A DNA stretch of 64,000 nt from CBDDFV01 sp965227335 (GTDB lineage: Bacteria; Planctomycetota; Phycisphaerae; Phycisphaerales; SM1A02): positions 1-64,000 of the forward strand of contig CBDDFV010000010.1 in assembly GCA_965227335.1 (NCBI GenBank), read 5' to 3'. Every line of letters starts with the position of its first letter. Positions within the stretch are counted from its first letter, which is position 1. Below, piece by piece: positions 52,315 to 60,747 of this stretch. Made by a program: the position numbers and the translations under genes. The notes beneath the pieces were generated by a model. It searched no databases. It was not told the DNA's origin and saw nothing but the letters and a program-made list of their open reading frames with translations.

Positions 52315-52997
52315 GCGGCGCCTCCATCGCGATCGTCGTCGTCGATCTGTCCGAGGAAGTCCGCGACGGTGTCGAGCGCCATCGCGAGGACGGAGTCCGG
52401 CCAGTGGTCCCACGGCCAGTTCTGCAGGTGCGTGCGTACGTCGAGCCACTCGTCACGCTCGATCGCCATCGCGACGAGGTCCTCGAAATCCTGGACCCGC
52501 CCCGCGACGACCTTGGTGATGATGAAGTCCCGACGCGCGGGGACGAAGACGCGAAGGCCGCCGGATTCGAGCACGAGTTCGCGGCGGTGACGCCAGTCCG
52601 GCGGGAGCGCTTCGTGGAAGGCGTGCGCGCCGTTGTTGAACCACATGTGGGAGAGGCCGTGGTCCGCCGCGAGCTCGTCCGCGGCGGTCTTGATGCGCGG
52701 CCAGTCGTCGCGTGGGGCCCAGATCATGACGTCGCAGTCAACGGTGGTGCGTTCCGCCTTGAGTCGGCCGGCCAGCATGCCGCCGGCGCCGCCGCCGAGG
52801 AGGATCTCGATCACGGGACCATCGTCGTCGCCCAGCCGTGCGCCGAGGCCGTCGAGCAGGTCGCGGATCGACGGCGCGTCGAGTTGGGTGTCGGCCGGGG
52901 CGTCGGGACGGCGGTCGGCGGAGGAATTCCCAAAAGCACGATGCTCGTCCGAAGAATCGGCGGGTTCAGGCGACTGGTGGTGCGGAGCGTCAGGCAT
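52311..52997 (-). CDS. Nucleotidyltransferase-like protein (DUF6036/AbiEii-like)
   Basis: The 228-residue protein has a charged, probably disordered N-terminus (about 55 residues) and a domain resembling MNT-fold proteins of the DUF6036/AbiEii kind: EILLGGGAGGMLAGRLK followed by TTVDCDVMIWAP, which would carry the two metal-binding aspartates, then RRDFIITKVVAGRVQDFEDLVAM, like the KxxAGRxxDxxDL segment of that group. No helix-turn-helix is present. The ATG at 52997 has GAGG upstream; a GTG three codons earlier is possible. Function as toxin, antitoxin or house-keeping enzyme is undecided. Confidence 0.75.
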   Translation of the reverse strand: MPDAPHHQSPEPADSSDEHRAFGNSSADRRPDAPADTQLDAPSIRDLLDGLGARLGDDDGPVIEILLGGGAGGMLAGRLKAERTTVDCDVMIWAPRDDWPRIKTAADELAADHGLSHMWFNNGAHAFHEALPPDWRHRRELVLESGGLRVFVPARRDFIITKVVAGRVQDFEDLVAMAIERDEWLDVRTHLQNWPWDHWPDSVLAMALDTVADFLGQIDDDDRDGGAA

Positions 52998-53142
52998 CGG
53001 CGACACCTCATCATGGTCCGGATCACATCATCCGGTTCCGCGCGGGCCCGCGGCGGACGGCGATCTCACCGACCGGCCGACGGGCGGCGCGATCACGGGG
53101 CCTCCGGTCTCTTCGTCACACGAGGACCGGCGGTTGCTCTCG

Positions 53143-53171
53143 ATTGTATGATATTCGTATACGAAAATCAA
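53143..53171 (-). promoter_or_regulatory. Promoter and operator-like palindrome of the nucleotidyltransferase/winged-helix operon
   Basis: On the minus strand TTGATT (plus 53166-53171) and TACAAT (plus 53143-53148) are separated by exactly 17 bp. Between them is the perfect 12-bp palindrome TTCGTATACGAA (53154-53165), well placed for a repressor. The patch is strongly AT-rich compared with its surroundings. Transcription would start near 53136, leaving a leader of about 140 bases. Nothing else is seen in 52998-53280. Confidence 0.75.
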
Positions 53172-53280
53172 CCGAACACACGTCGGGACAACAAGATACC
53201 TCACAGGCCATCACCCGGCAGGGGTGGCGCGCGAAGGGTCTGGCGACGGGGGTGAGACGCGGGGCGCCCGGGGCCGGTGG

Positions 53281-53742
53281 TCAGGGACGGCGGGGTCGGT
53301 CGCCGGGGCGGCGGGGGCGATCGCCGGGACGTCGGGTGCCCGTTCGTCCCACGGTGAGGGACGTTTCGCCGGGCTTGCGTCGGAGGTGCTCGGGGGCCGT
53401 GTGGCCGGTGAATTCGAGCTCCAGTTTCGCCACCTCGCTCATGCGATCGGGTGTCCAGGCGGGCTCCCAGACCAGTTCGACGGTGACGGGGCCGACGCCC
53501 TCGACCTGCTCCACGGCCGCCTTCGCCTGACTGGGGATCATTTCGGCGACGGGGCAGTTGGGGCTGGTGAGGGTCATCCGGACGTGGACGGCGTGGGCGT
53601 CGCCGATCTCGAGGTCGTAGATGAGGCCGAGATCATGGATATTGACCGGGATCTCGGGGTCCTTGACGGTTCGGAGGGCCTTGACCACGCGATCGCGCAG
53701 GTCGTCCGTCGGGGCGGCCGCGGGGTCGGGGACGTCAGTCAT
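53281..53742 (-). CDS. SufT-like Fe-S assembly protein (DUF59/MIP18 family)
   Basis: The 153-residue protein has the DUF59 core: LRTVKDPEIPVNIHDLGLIY, VHVRMTLTSPNCPVAEMIP with the conserved cysteine, and VTVELVWEPAWTPDRMSE. DUF59 proteins help mature iron-sulphur proteins. No other suf gene is adjacent. The tail after about residue 125 is a short arginine/proline repeat (RRPGDRP twice) encoded by a tandem DNA repeat, unlike typical family members. GGAGATC precedes the ATG at 53742. Confidence 0.88.
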   Translation of the reverse strand: MTDVPDPAAAPTDDLRDRVVKALRTVKDPEIPVNIHDLGLIYDLEIGDAHAVHVRMTLTSPNCPVAEMIPSQAKAAVEQVEGVGPVTVELVWEPAWTPDRMSEVAKLELEFTGHTAPEHLRRKPGETSLTVGRTGTRRPGDRPRRPGDRPRRP

Positions 53743-53946
53743 GGCGGGATCTCCGGCGGGGGTCAGCGAACGAGAACAGGGTAGGCGACGGGAACCCCGG
53801 AGGCGACGGTGCGAAGGAATTCACATCCGGGATCGGCCTCGTTACACTGACCGGTTCAGCCGGTGTGGAAGCGGGTCGATCGATCTGCGCGCCCGCCGCC
53901 GCGCCACGCCCCCTGAGGCAGGACACTTCAGAAAGCAGTCTGACGC

Positions 53947-55368
53947 ATGACCGAGATGATGAATCGATCGACCGCCCCCCGCCGGACCCGTGTGACGTGG
54001 TTCGGTCCGATGGTGGGCTCGACCCTGCTCGCCGGCGCGATGCTGGCGGGCTGTGCGGACCAGGAGGCGGCGGATCGCGCCGCGGCGGCGGATGCGGTCG
54101 AGGCCGCGGCGGCGAAGCTGCAGCTCGCGGTCGGCGGCGCGCCGGCCGAACGACGCCAGTTGCTCAACGGCGCGATCAGCGCGGCCCGTTCGGTGACGCA
54201 CCAGAGTCAGACGTCGGCGGCGGCCCTCGTCAGTTCGTCCGCCCGCGTGGAGCTCGGCGCCGTCGGCCTGAACGAGGCCGCGATCATCGAAGCGCGTCGT
54301 CGCTCGGCCCGCGACGAACTCGGCGGTTATCTGGACGCGATCACCATCCTCGAACTCGGCGTGCGCAAGCAGGGGGCGCAGAACGGCGAGACCGCCGTCG
54401 CCGCGCTCGAACAGACCGGACGACTCAACGAATCGCGGCTGCAGCAACTGGAGAGTTTCCGTTCGCAGTTGCAGACGCAGATTGATCCGCTCGTCGCGGC
54501 GAACGACAAGGATCGTGCGCAGGTCGACGAACTGCTCGATCGGGCGAACGAACTCTTCGGTCGTTTCAACGAACTCGGTCCGGCCGACGGTCTCGCGAGC
54601 TTTGAAGAGGCGATCAAGACCACCCGGGCCGCGGACCGGCTGGAGTACGAGATTGCGCAGCGGGAGAACAAGCTCGGGGAGCTCGAGCCGAACCGCGACA
54701 TCCTGACCGCGCAGATCGACGCGACCCAGAACGAACAGGCGGCGCTGGAGGAGACGCGGAACGCGATCCTCGCCCGCGCCAATGAGGCGGCCAGTCGCGC
54801 CAACGCGATGCGCCAGCGGGCGGACGTGATGCGGAACGGCGACAGCAGCCGCGCCGGTCTGTCCGGCGTGCTGCAGCAACTCGATCGTGAGGCGACGGCG
54901 GAGCTCAACGCGCTGTACCAGACGACGCTGACGGAGCTGCAGACCGCCGCGGACGAGGCGACGCGGGCCTCGAGCGGGCTCGACCGGGACGGCAAGAACG
55001 CGGCCGTGCTCATCGCCGGCGCGGCCCACCGTCGCATCGGCGACCTGCACTGGATGCAGGCGCGGGGTCTCGCGGATCACGCGGCGGTGATGCGTCGCAT
55101 GCAGATCATCGGCGACAACGGCGCCGGACTCGACCCGGTGACCAACGCGTACCAGGACGCCCGGACGAAAGCGGTCGCGGCGTACCAGCAGGCGATGGCG
55201 CAGTACGGCCAGGCGGGCGCCGCGGACGCGAGCCTCGCCGTGCAGAACGTGCTCGATGCCCTCGAGGGCGCTGACCTGCCGACGCAGCCGGAAACGACCG
55301 CCGCCGCGCGTCCGATCGTCACCACCATCACCGGCGGCGCCGGCGACGGCGACGCGCCCGAGAAATGA
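53947..55368 (+). CDS. Lipoprotein with long coiled-coil region
   Basis: The 473-residue protein has a lipoprotein signal ending in AMLAGC (cysteine at about 36) and a mature part that is almost wholly helical with heptad-like segments (LNESRLQQLESFRSQLQTQI, LEYEIAQRENKLGELEPNRD, TQNEQAALEETRNAILARAN). Such proteins are often periplasmic or outer-membrane spacers. The last 40 residues are low-complexity. Its stop overlaps the start of the next lipoprotein gene (ATGA), and a third follows, so they form one operon. Function is unknown. Confidence 0.82.
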   Translation: MTEMMNRSTAPRRTRVTWFGPMVGSTLLAGAMLAGCADQEAADRAAAADAVEAAAAKLQLAVGGAPAERRQLLNGAISAARSVTHQSQTSAAALVSSSARVELGAVGLNEAAIIEARRRSARDELGGYLDAITILELGVRKQGAQNGETAVAALEQTGRLNESRLQQLESFRSQLQTQIDPLVAANDKDRAQVDELLDRANELFGRFNELGPADGLASFEEAIKTTRAADRLEYEIAQRENKLGELEPNRDILTAQIDATQNEQAALEETRNAILARANEAASRANAMRQRADVMRNGDSSRAGLSGVLQQLDREATAELNALYQTTLTELQTAADEATRASSGLDRDGKNAAVLIAGAAHRRIGDLHWMQARGLADHAAVMRRMQIIGDNGAGLDPVTNAYQDARTKAVAAYQQAMAQYGQAGAADASLAVQNVLDALEGADLPTQPETTAAARPIVTTITGGAGDGDAPEK

Positions 55369-56093
55369 ACCGAACCGTGGTTCGACGACGTCGGCGTCGC
55401 ACCGTCCTCGCGGCGGGCGCGGCGGGGTGTCTGCTCCTGATCGCGTGCAACGGCGGGAACGGCGGCGCCGCGGACGCCGGCGCGGCGGAGAACGTCGACG
55501 CCACGGCCGACGCGGAGGCGACGGACGGACCGGAAGCGGTGGTCGAGCAGTTGCGGACCGCAGCGCAGGCCGGCGACTGGCTGACGATCTACGACCTCAT
55601 CTACACCCGCACCCGGGTCGACGAGGAGACCGTCCGGTGGCGGCAGAGCGGCGTGCGGGCCCGGAACGACTATCACGCGGCGATGCGCGAGGCGTTCGGC
55701 GATGCGGCGGCGCCGTATCTCGCTCGCGATCCCAACGACGCCCTCGGTCGACTCGCGGCGGCGCTGGAGACCGCGACGCTGGAAACGCTGTCCGGACGCA
55801 AGGCGGAGGTCCGCGGGGCGGACGCGCCGGGCGATGCGCCGCCCCTCGTGGCGCTCGTCAAGGTGACGGGCGAGTGGCGGATCGAACCGGCGTTCCTGAA
55901 CAACGGCGAGCCGCTCACGGAGCCGGGCTTCTTCCAGGTGCAGGGGCGGTACCGAGCGCAGGTGAAGTATCCGCGGGACGTCGCGGCGGCGATTCGGGCG
56001 GGCGAGTTCGCGACCGCGGACGAGGCCGCGGCGCGTCTGCAGCAATTGATGACGGGTCCCCCGCCGCCGCTGGGGTCGGTGACGCCGGACTGA
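55365..56093 (+). CDS. Predicted lipoprotein, second of three
   Basis: The 242-residue protein has an arginine-rich start (RTVVRRRRRRTVLAAGAAG) and lipobox LLIAC (cysteine about 28), an alanine/aspartate-rich linker and a domain with AQAGDWLTIYDLIYTRTRVD and LVALVKVTGEWRIEPAFL that resembles small cystatin-like/NTF2-like lipoprotein domains, without firm assignment. It overlaps the upstream gene by four bases and is followed 54 bp later by another lipoprotein gene. Confidence 0.78.
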   Translation: MNRTVVRRRRRRTVLAAGAAGCLLLIACNGGNGGAADAGAAENVDATADAEATDGPEAVVEQLRTAAQAGDWLTIYDLIYTRTRVDEETVRWRQSGVRARNDYHAAMREAFGDAAAPYLARDPNDALGRLAAALETATLETLSGRKAEVRGADAPGDAPPLVALVKVTGEWRIEPAFLNNGEPLTEPGFFQVQGRYRAQVKYPRDVAAAIRAGEFATADEAAARLQQLMTGPPPPLGSVTPD

Positions 56094-56147
56094 ACGTGAC
56101 GACGGACAGCCTTCGCCGGACCGGATTCCCCGGACTAGGATGACCGC

Positions 56148-56822
56148 ATGAAGAACGAACGTCTGATGATCGTGCTGACCGGGGCGGCGGGTCTGCTGCT
56201 GCTCACCGCGTGCAAGCCCTCGACCCCGGCGAACACGCCGCCGGCGAACCAGCCGGCGACGCCGCCCGCAGCGAGCCAGCCGGACACGCCGGCGCCGACC
56301 ACGCCGCCGCCGGCCTCCCAGCCCGCCCCGAATGCGTCGAATCCGCCCGGCGCGCCGGACGCTCCCCCCGCCGCCGCGCCGGACGGCGAACGATTCGTGA
56401 GCGGCGGCGTCTCGTGGGTCGTGCCCGAGGGCTGGGTGATGTCGGACCAGAGCAGTCAGTTCATCGCCCATCGGATCCTCAACGAGTCGAACCCCGATCT
56501 CAACATCGCGGTGTCGCGGCTGAGCGGGACGGCGGGCGGTCCGGTCATGAACTTCAATCGATGGCGTGGGCAGGTCGGCCTGACGAACCTGCTCGAACCG
56601 CAGGTGAATGAACAGTTCGCCCCCCTCGACGGGGCGGGGCTGCCGGGGATGCGATTCGGCGATATTTCGAACGGTCCGGACGGGCCGCGAATTCTCATCG
56701 CGGCATGGTTCGGACAGCCGGCGTCGTGGTTCTTCAAGCTCGGCCCCGCGACCCATGAAGAGCTCGAACCGCACGTCGAGGCGTTTCTCGACCTCGCCCG
56801 CTCGGTTCAGGTCAGCCCCTGA
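56148..56822 (+). CDS. Predicted lipoprotein with proline-rich linker, third of three
   Basis: The 224-residue protein has a lipoprotein signal with LLTAC (cysteine about 22), a linker of about 55 residues made mostly of P, A, T, S, N and Q, and a globular domain (GGVSWVVPEGWVMSDQSSQF, NIAVSRLSGTAGGPVMNFNR, MRFGDISNGPDGPRILIAAW). The domain resembles PsbP/MOG1-like or DcrB-like folds found in planctomycete lipoproteins, but this is a guess. It is the last gene of the lipoprotein run and precedes metK. Confidence 0.78.
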   Translation: MKNERLMIVLTGAAGLLLLTACKPSTPANTPPANQPATPPAASQPDTPAPTTPPPASQPAPNASNPPGAPDAPPAAAPDGERFVSGGVSWVVPEGWVMSDQSSQFIAHRILNESNPDLNIAVSRLSGTAGGPVMNFNRWRGQVGLTNLLEPQVNEQFAPLDGAGLPGMRFGDISNGPDGPRILIAAWFGQPASWFFKLGPATHEELEPHVEAFLDLARSVQVSP

Positions 56823-56839
56823 GACCCCGGACCGACGGG

Positions 56840-56896
56840 TTGAATGATCGCGCGGCAACGACTACACTCATCGCTTTATCCGATCATCCGGATAAA
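56840..56896 (+). promoter_or_regulatory. metK promoter and 5'-end hairpin
   Basis: TTGAAT (56840-56845) and TACACT (56863-56868) are 17 bp apart. The predicted start near 56875 is the first base of a perfect hairpin, TTTATCCG (56875-56882) with its complement (56889-56896) and loop ATCATC. The leader to the metK ATG would be about 112 bases. I could not match it to a known SAM riboswitch consensus. Confidence 0.6.
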
Positions 56897-56986
56897 CGAA
56901 TGAAACAGTGACTGACGGATCGAGCGGCAGGCGTCGACGGCGGCGTGGGTCGGGCGGTTCGTGACAGGAAAGGCACAGGCGACACC

Positions 56987-58192
56987 ATGGCCATGGGCAC
57001 GCACCTCTTCACGTCCGAGTCCGTTTCGATGGGTCATCCGGACAAGCTGGCGGACCAGATTTCCGATGCGATTCTCGACGCGATGCTCGCGGTCGATCCG
57101 AACTCGCGTGTCGCCTGCGAGACGATGGTCACGACGGGCATGGTGGTGGTGGCCGGCGAGGTCACGTGCGACGGCTACGTCGACATTCCCGCGATTGTGC
57201 GCAAGAAGGTCCTCGAGATCGGGTACACGGACGGCGCCATCGGGTTCGACGGCGAATCGTGCGCGGTGCTGGTGTCGCTGGATCAGCAGTCGCCGGACAT
57301 TGCGATGGGTGTGAACACGGGCGAGGGTCTGCACGCGGAGCAGGGCGCGGGCGACCAGGGGTTGATGTTCGGCTTTGCGTGCCGCGAGACCGACTCGCTG
57401 ATGCCGCTGCCGATCGATCTGTCGCACAAGCTGGTCGCGCGTCAGGCGGAGGTCCGCGAGGCGGGGACGATTCCGGGTCTGCGTCCGGACGCGAAGAGCC
57501 AGGTGACGGTCGAGTACGACGGTCTGACGCCGAAGAAGATCGATACGGTCGTGATGTCGACGCAGCACGGTCCGGAGTGGAACGACAAGCAGGACGAACT
57601 CAAGGCCGCGGTGGTCGAGCACATCTTCAAGCCGGTGCTCGGCGAGTGGTGGCACGACGGAATCACGGTGCACGTGAACCCGACGGGCAAGTTCGAACTC
57701 GGCGGTCCGCTGGGCGACTGTGGTCTGACCGGGCGGAAGATCATCGTCGACACCTACGGCGGGCGCGGCCGTCACGGCGGCGGGGCGTTCTCGGGCAAGG
57801 ATCCGAGCAAGGTCGACCGTTCCGCCGCGTACATGGCGCGGTACATCGCAAAGAATCTCGTCGCGGCGGGTCTCGCCGACGTGTGCGAAGTGCAGCTGAG
57901 TTATGCGATCGGCGTGCCGGCGCCGACGTCGGTGAACGTCGACTGCCACGGCACGGCGACGATCGACGAGAGCGCGATCAGCAAGCTCATCGTCGAGCAC
58001 TTCGACCTGACGCCCGCCGGCATCGTGCGTTCGCTCGATCTGCTCCGTCCGATCTACAGTCCTTCCGCCCGGCACGGCCACTTCGGCCGCCAGCCGGGCG
58101 AGGAGGTCGACGGCTCGTTCAGCTGGGAGAAGACCGACAAGGCGGACGCCCTGAAGGCCGCCGCGGAGTCGATCGCCGGCGCGACGGCGTAG
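56987..58192 (+). CDS. metK: S-adenosylmethionine synthetase
   Basis: This enzyme makes SAM from methionine and ATP. The 401-residue protein has GHPDK at 16-20, VTTGMVVVAGEV, GAGDQGLMFGFA (from about 120), the second signature DTYGGRGRHGGGAFSGKDPS and a final YSPSARHGHFG. The ATG at 56987 has GGAAAGG upstream; a second ATG two codons later is also possible. It stands alone, 165 bp after the lipoprotein run, with its own promoter and leader. Confidence 0.96.
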   Translation: MAMGTHLFTSESVSMGHPDKLADQISDAILDAMLAVDPNSRVACETMVTTGMVVVAGEVTCDGYVDIPAIVRKKVLEIGYTDGAIGFDGESCAVLVSLDQQSPDIAMGVNTGEGLHAEQGAGDQGLMFGFACRETDSLMPLPIDLSHKLVARQAEVREAGTIPGLRPDAKSQVTVEYDGLTPKKIDTVVMSTQHGPEWNDKQDELKAAVVEHIFKPVLGEWWHDGITVHVNPTGKFELGGPLGDCGLTGRKIIVDTYGGRGRHGGGAFSGKDPSKVDRSAAYMARYIAKNLVAAGLADVCEVQLSYAIGVPAPTSVNVDCHGTATIDESAISKLIVEHFDLTPAGIVRSLDLLRPIYSPSARHGHFGRQPGEEVDGSFSWEKTDKADALKAAAESIAGATA

Positions 58193-58321
58193 GAAGCAGG
58201 CGTGGGGCGGTCGGCGCCCGAACGAGCGGCTGGAGTTTCCGCACGAATGTGCGGAACGTGCGTTGCGATCGCACACTGATCGGCGATCGCCCGACATCGC
58301 TTTCTTCTTCCCCACCGCCCG

Positions 58322-58843
58322 ATGCCTGACGCCCAACGCCCCATCCAACGTCTTCACGCACATCGCGGCTGGTCGCATGATCAGTTGCTCGAGGTCTGCC
58401 GCGCGTTGACTGACGAGCAGTTGCGTCAGTCATTCCCGATCGGCATGGGGAGCGTGTGGGCGACGCTGGTGCATCTGATGGCGGCGGAGGAGGCGTGGCT
58501 CCGTGCGATCGAGGGGGATGAATCGGGGTCGATGCTGACGGAAGCGGACGTCGCCGACTGGGCGTCGCTCGAGGCGCGATGGTCGGAGGTGCGTGCACGG
58601 TGGGACGAGTTGCTCGCGGGTCTGACCGAGGACGATCTGTCGCGTCCGGTGTCGAAGCGTCGGGCGATGCCCGGGCGGGCGTCGGAGGGCGTTTACACGA
58701 CGTCGCTCGAGGACGTGCTGCTGCACGTCTGTACGCACGCCGCGTACACGAGCGCGCAGGCGGTGAACATGCTGCGTCAGCTGGGGGTGGAGGGATTGCC
58801 GGATCTGCAGTTGATTCGGATGGCGCGGGGGGCGGGGCGGTAG
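58322..58843 (+). CDS. DinB-family metal-binding four-helix protein
   Basis: The 173-residue protein has the DinB/YfiT helix bundle with a likely metal triad H51 (WATLVHLMAAEEAW), H135 and H139 (LLHVCTHAAYTSAQ). Members act as thiol-dependent transferases or are uncharacterised. GMGSVWATLVHL and EEAWLRAIEGD are typical. There is no signal. No partner gene adjoins it, and the function here is unknown. Confidence 0.85.
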   Translation: MPDAQRPIQRLHAHRGWSHDQLLEVCRALTDEQLRQSFPIGMGSVWATLVHLMAAEEAWLRAIEGDESGSMLTEADVADWASLEARWSEVRARWDELLAGLTEDDLSRPVSKRRAMPGRASEGVYTTSLEDVLLHVCTHAAYTSAQAVNMLRQLGVEGLPDLQLIRMARGAGR

Positions 58844-59018
58844 CCGTCGGGCGCTGGACGGCAGGCGGTCGCTCGATGACGTCTCCGGTTCTGGTGATCA
58901 CGGCCGGGCGCCCGCTCAACCGGGGCGAATTCCCTGTACGCGCGGGCGACCGCGGCGGCTCTGATCGGTGTGGACGGGCGTTTCCAGCCTGTCCCGTACT
59001 CTTGACGGAGCAGAGAGC

Positions 59019-60380
59019 ATGCAAGCGATTCGAACGACAGTCATGGCGGCCGGTCTCACCCTGATCACCTCGTTTGGTCAGGCGGATCCGGGGGACCAGC
59101 TTCTGAAGCTGCTGCCGGCCGACGGAGCGGCGGAGGACGGCTTCGGCGCGGCGATCGATATGGCCGGCGGCGTCATCGTCGTCGGCGCGCCGGGCGACGA
59201 CGACCGCGGGGTGGATTCCGGGTCGGCGTATCTCTTCGACGCCGACGGCGTCCAACTGGCCAAGCTGACGGCCGAGGACGGCGCGGCGGGCGATCAGTTC
59301 GGCTGGTCGGTGGCGATCGACGGCGATCTCGTCGTCATCGGCGCGATCGGAGACGATGACCGCGGCGCGGGCGCCGGGTCGACGTATCTCTTCAGCGTCG
59401 CCACCGGCGTGCAGTTGATGAAGCTCACGCCGAATGGCGGCGCGGCCGGGGATGAGTTCGGCTTCTCGGTCGCCGTCGAAGGCGATCTTGTGATCGTTGG
59501 ATCCAAACGCGATGACGACCAGGGCGCGGATTCCGGCGCCGCGTATGTCTTTGACGGTTCCACCGGCGCTCAATTGCACAAGCTGCTCCCCGACGACGGC
59601 GTCGCGAACGACAACTTCGGCGGCGCAGTCGCGATCGACAGCGGGGTGGTCGTCATCGGCGCGCACGGCAAGTGGAACGGTCCGCTCTTCCTCGCCGGCG
59701 CCGCGTATCTGTTCGACGCCGTCGCCGGAGAACAGCTGCACAAGCTGCTGCCGGACGACGCGGCGGTGAGCGACTTCTTCGGGGCCTCCGTCGATATCGA
59801 CGACGGGGTGGTCATGGTCGGGGCGTGGGCGAAGAACATCGTCTTCGATCATTCCGGCGCCGCGTACCTGTTTGACGCATCGACCGGCGACCAGTTCGGT
59901 CCGCGTCTCGCTCCGGCGGACACCGCCGATCGCGACAACTTCGGCTACGCCGTGGCGATTGAGGACGGCCTGGCCGCCGCATCAGCGCCGGGCGACAGCG
60001 ACGGCGGGCTCTCCGAGGCCGGTTCGGCGTATGTCTATTCTGCGCCGGACGGGCAGGAGATCATGGAAGTCCGGGCCGACGATCGCGCGCCGCTGGACAA
60101 CATGGGATCAGGCATCGCCATTTCAGACGGGTTCCTGGTGGTCGGCGTGGACCGCGATGATGACAACGGGGCCAACTCCGGCTCCGCGTACGTGTTCGAT
60201 CTCGGCAAGAACATCTGCCCGGCGGATCTCGACGACGACGGGGTGGTCGGCGGATCGGATCTGAGCATTCTCCTCGCGAACTGGGGCGGGCCCGGGGACG
60301 CCGACCTGAACGACGACGGCGTCACGAACGGCGCGGATCTCGCCATGCTCCTCGCCGCCTGGGGCGGCTGCTCGAAGTAA
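59019..60380 (+). CDS. Secreted FG-GAP beta-propeller protein with dockerin-like tail
   Basis: The 453-residue protein has a signal peptide (about 1-22), then about seven repeats of some 50 residues of the FG-GAP kind, each like DGAAGDQFGWSVAIDGDLVV followed by IGAxGDDDRG, AGSTYLF, with calcium-type DDDxG loops, forming an integrin-alpha-like propeller. The C-terminus has two dockerin-like loops (ADLDDDGVVGGSDLSILLAN, ADLNDDGVTNGADLAMLLAA) and ends in WGGCSK. It is an exported adhesion or structural protein. The dispersed repeat copy 2 starts one base after its stop. Confidence 0.88.
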   Translation: MQAIRTTVMAAGLTLITSFGQADPGDQLLKLLPADGAAEDGFGAAIDMAGGVIVVGAPGDDDRGVDSGSAYLFDADGVQLAKLTAEDGAAGDQFGWSVAIDGDLVVIGAIGDDDRGAGAGSTYLFSVATGVQLMKLTPNGGAAGDEFGFSVAVEGDLVIVGSKRDDDQGADSGAAYVFDGSTGAQLHKLLPDDGVANDNFGGAVAIDSGVVVIGAHGKWNGPLFLAGAAYLFDAVAGEQLHKLLPDDAAVSDFFGASVDIDDGVVMVGAWAKNIVFDHSGAAYLFDASTGDQFGPRLAPADTADRDNFGYAVAIEDGLAAASAPGDSDGGLSEAGSAYVYSAPDGQEIMEVRADDRAPLDNMGSGIAISDGFLVVGVDRDDDNGANSGSAYVFDLGKNICPADLDDDGVVGGSDLSILLANWGGPGDADLNDDGVTNGADLAMLLAAWGGCSK

Positions 60381-60482
60381 CCCCGCCCGTGGGTAGCGGT
60401 CGATGAGTCGGCCGCGAAGTGCAGGAAGCGAACGTGCGGCGGGCGAGCCGCGACGGAGCGGTGAACACCGGTCCAGGCGGCG
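60381..60482. repeat. Dispersed repeat, copy 2
   Basis: It matches 51455-51553 in the same orientation, including 22 identical bases at 60410-60431. It contains GCGGCGGGCGAGCCGC, which can fold back. It begins immediately after a stop codon. The rest of the gap, 60483-60747, shows only the ribosome site GGGAGAGA of the next gene and no other gene. Confidence 0.75.
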
Positions 60483-60747
60483 TCGGCGATTGGCCTCGGC
60501 GTCCGGAACGGGCTGGGCGCCGGGCCGGCGCCGAGCCCGCTTCCGCACGTCGGCGCCGCGTGCCGCCCGACGCCTGACTCGCCTGACGCCGATTTTCTCT
60601 GCGAGATTCGGCCGACTCGTGCGGACTCTTTCCGGACGCCCGGGATTCATCTTGAGTCCGCCCCGGGCCGCTGATACCGTGCAACGAGAGGCCTGTCCGG
60701 GCTGGGGTGTTTGTCGCCGCGATCGGAAGGTCGGGAGAGAGAACAAC

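Noticed and set aside
60403..60747. N-terminal extension of the sorting-tail protein
   Set aside because: A ribosome site and a clear signal peptide begin at 60748; the extension is arginine-rich and contains the dispersed repeat.
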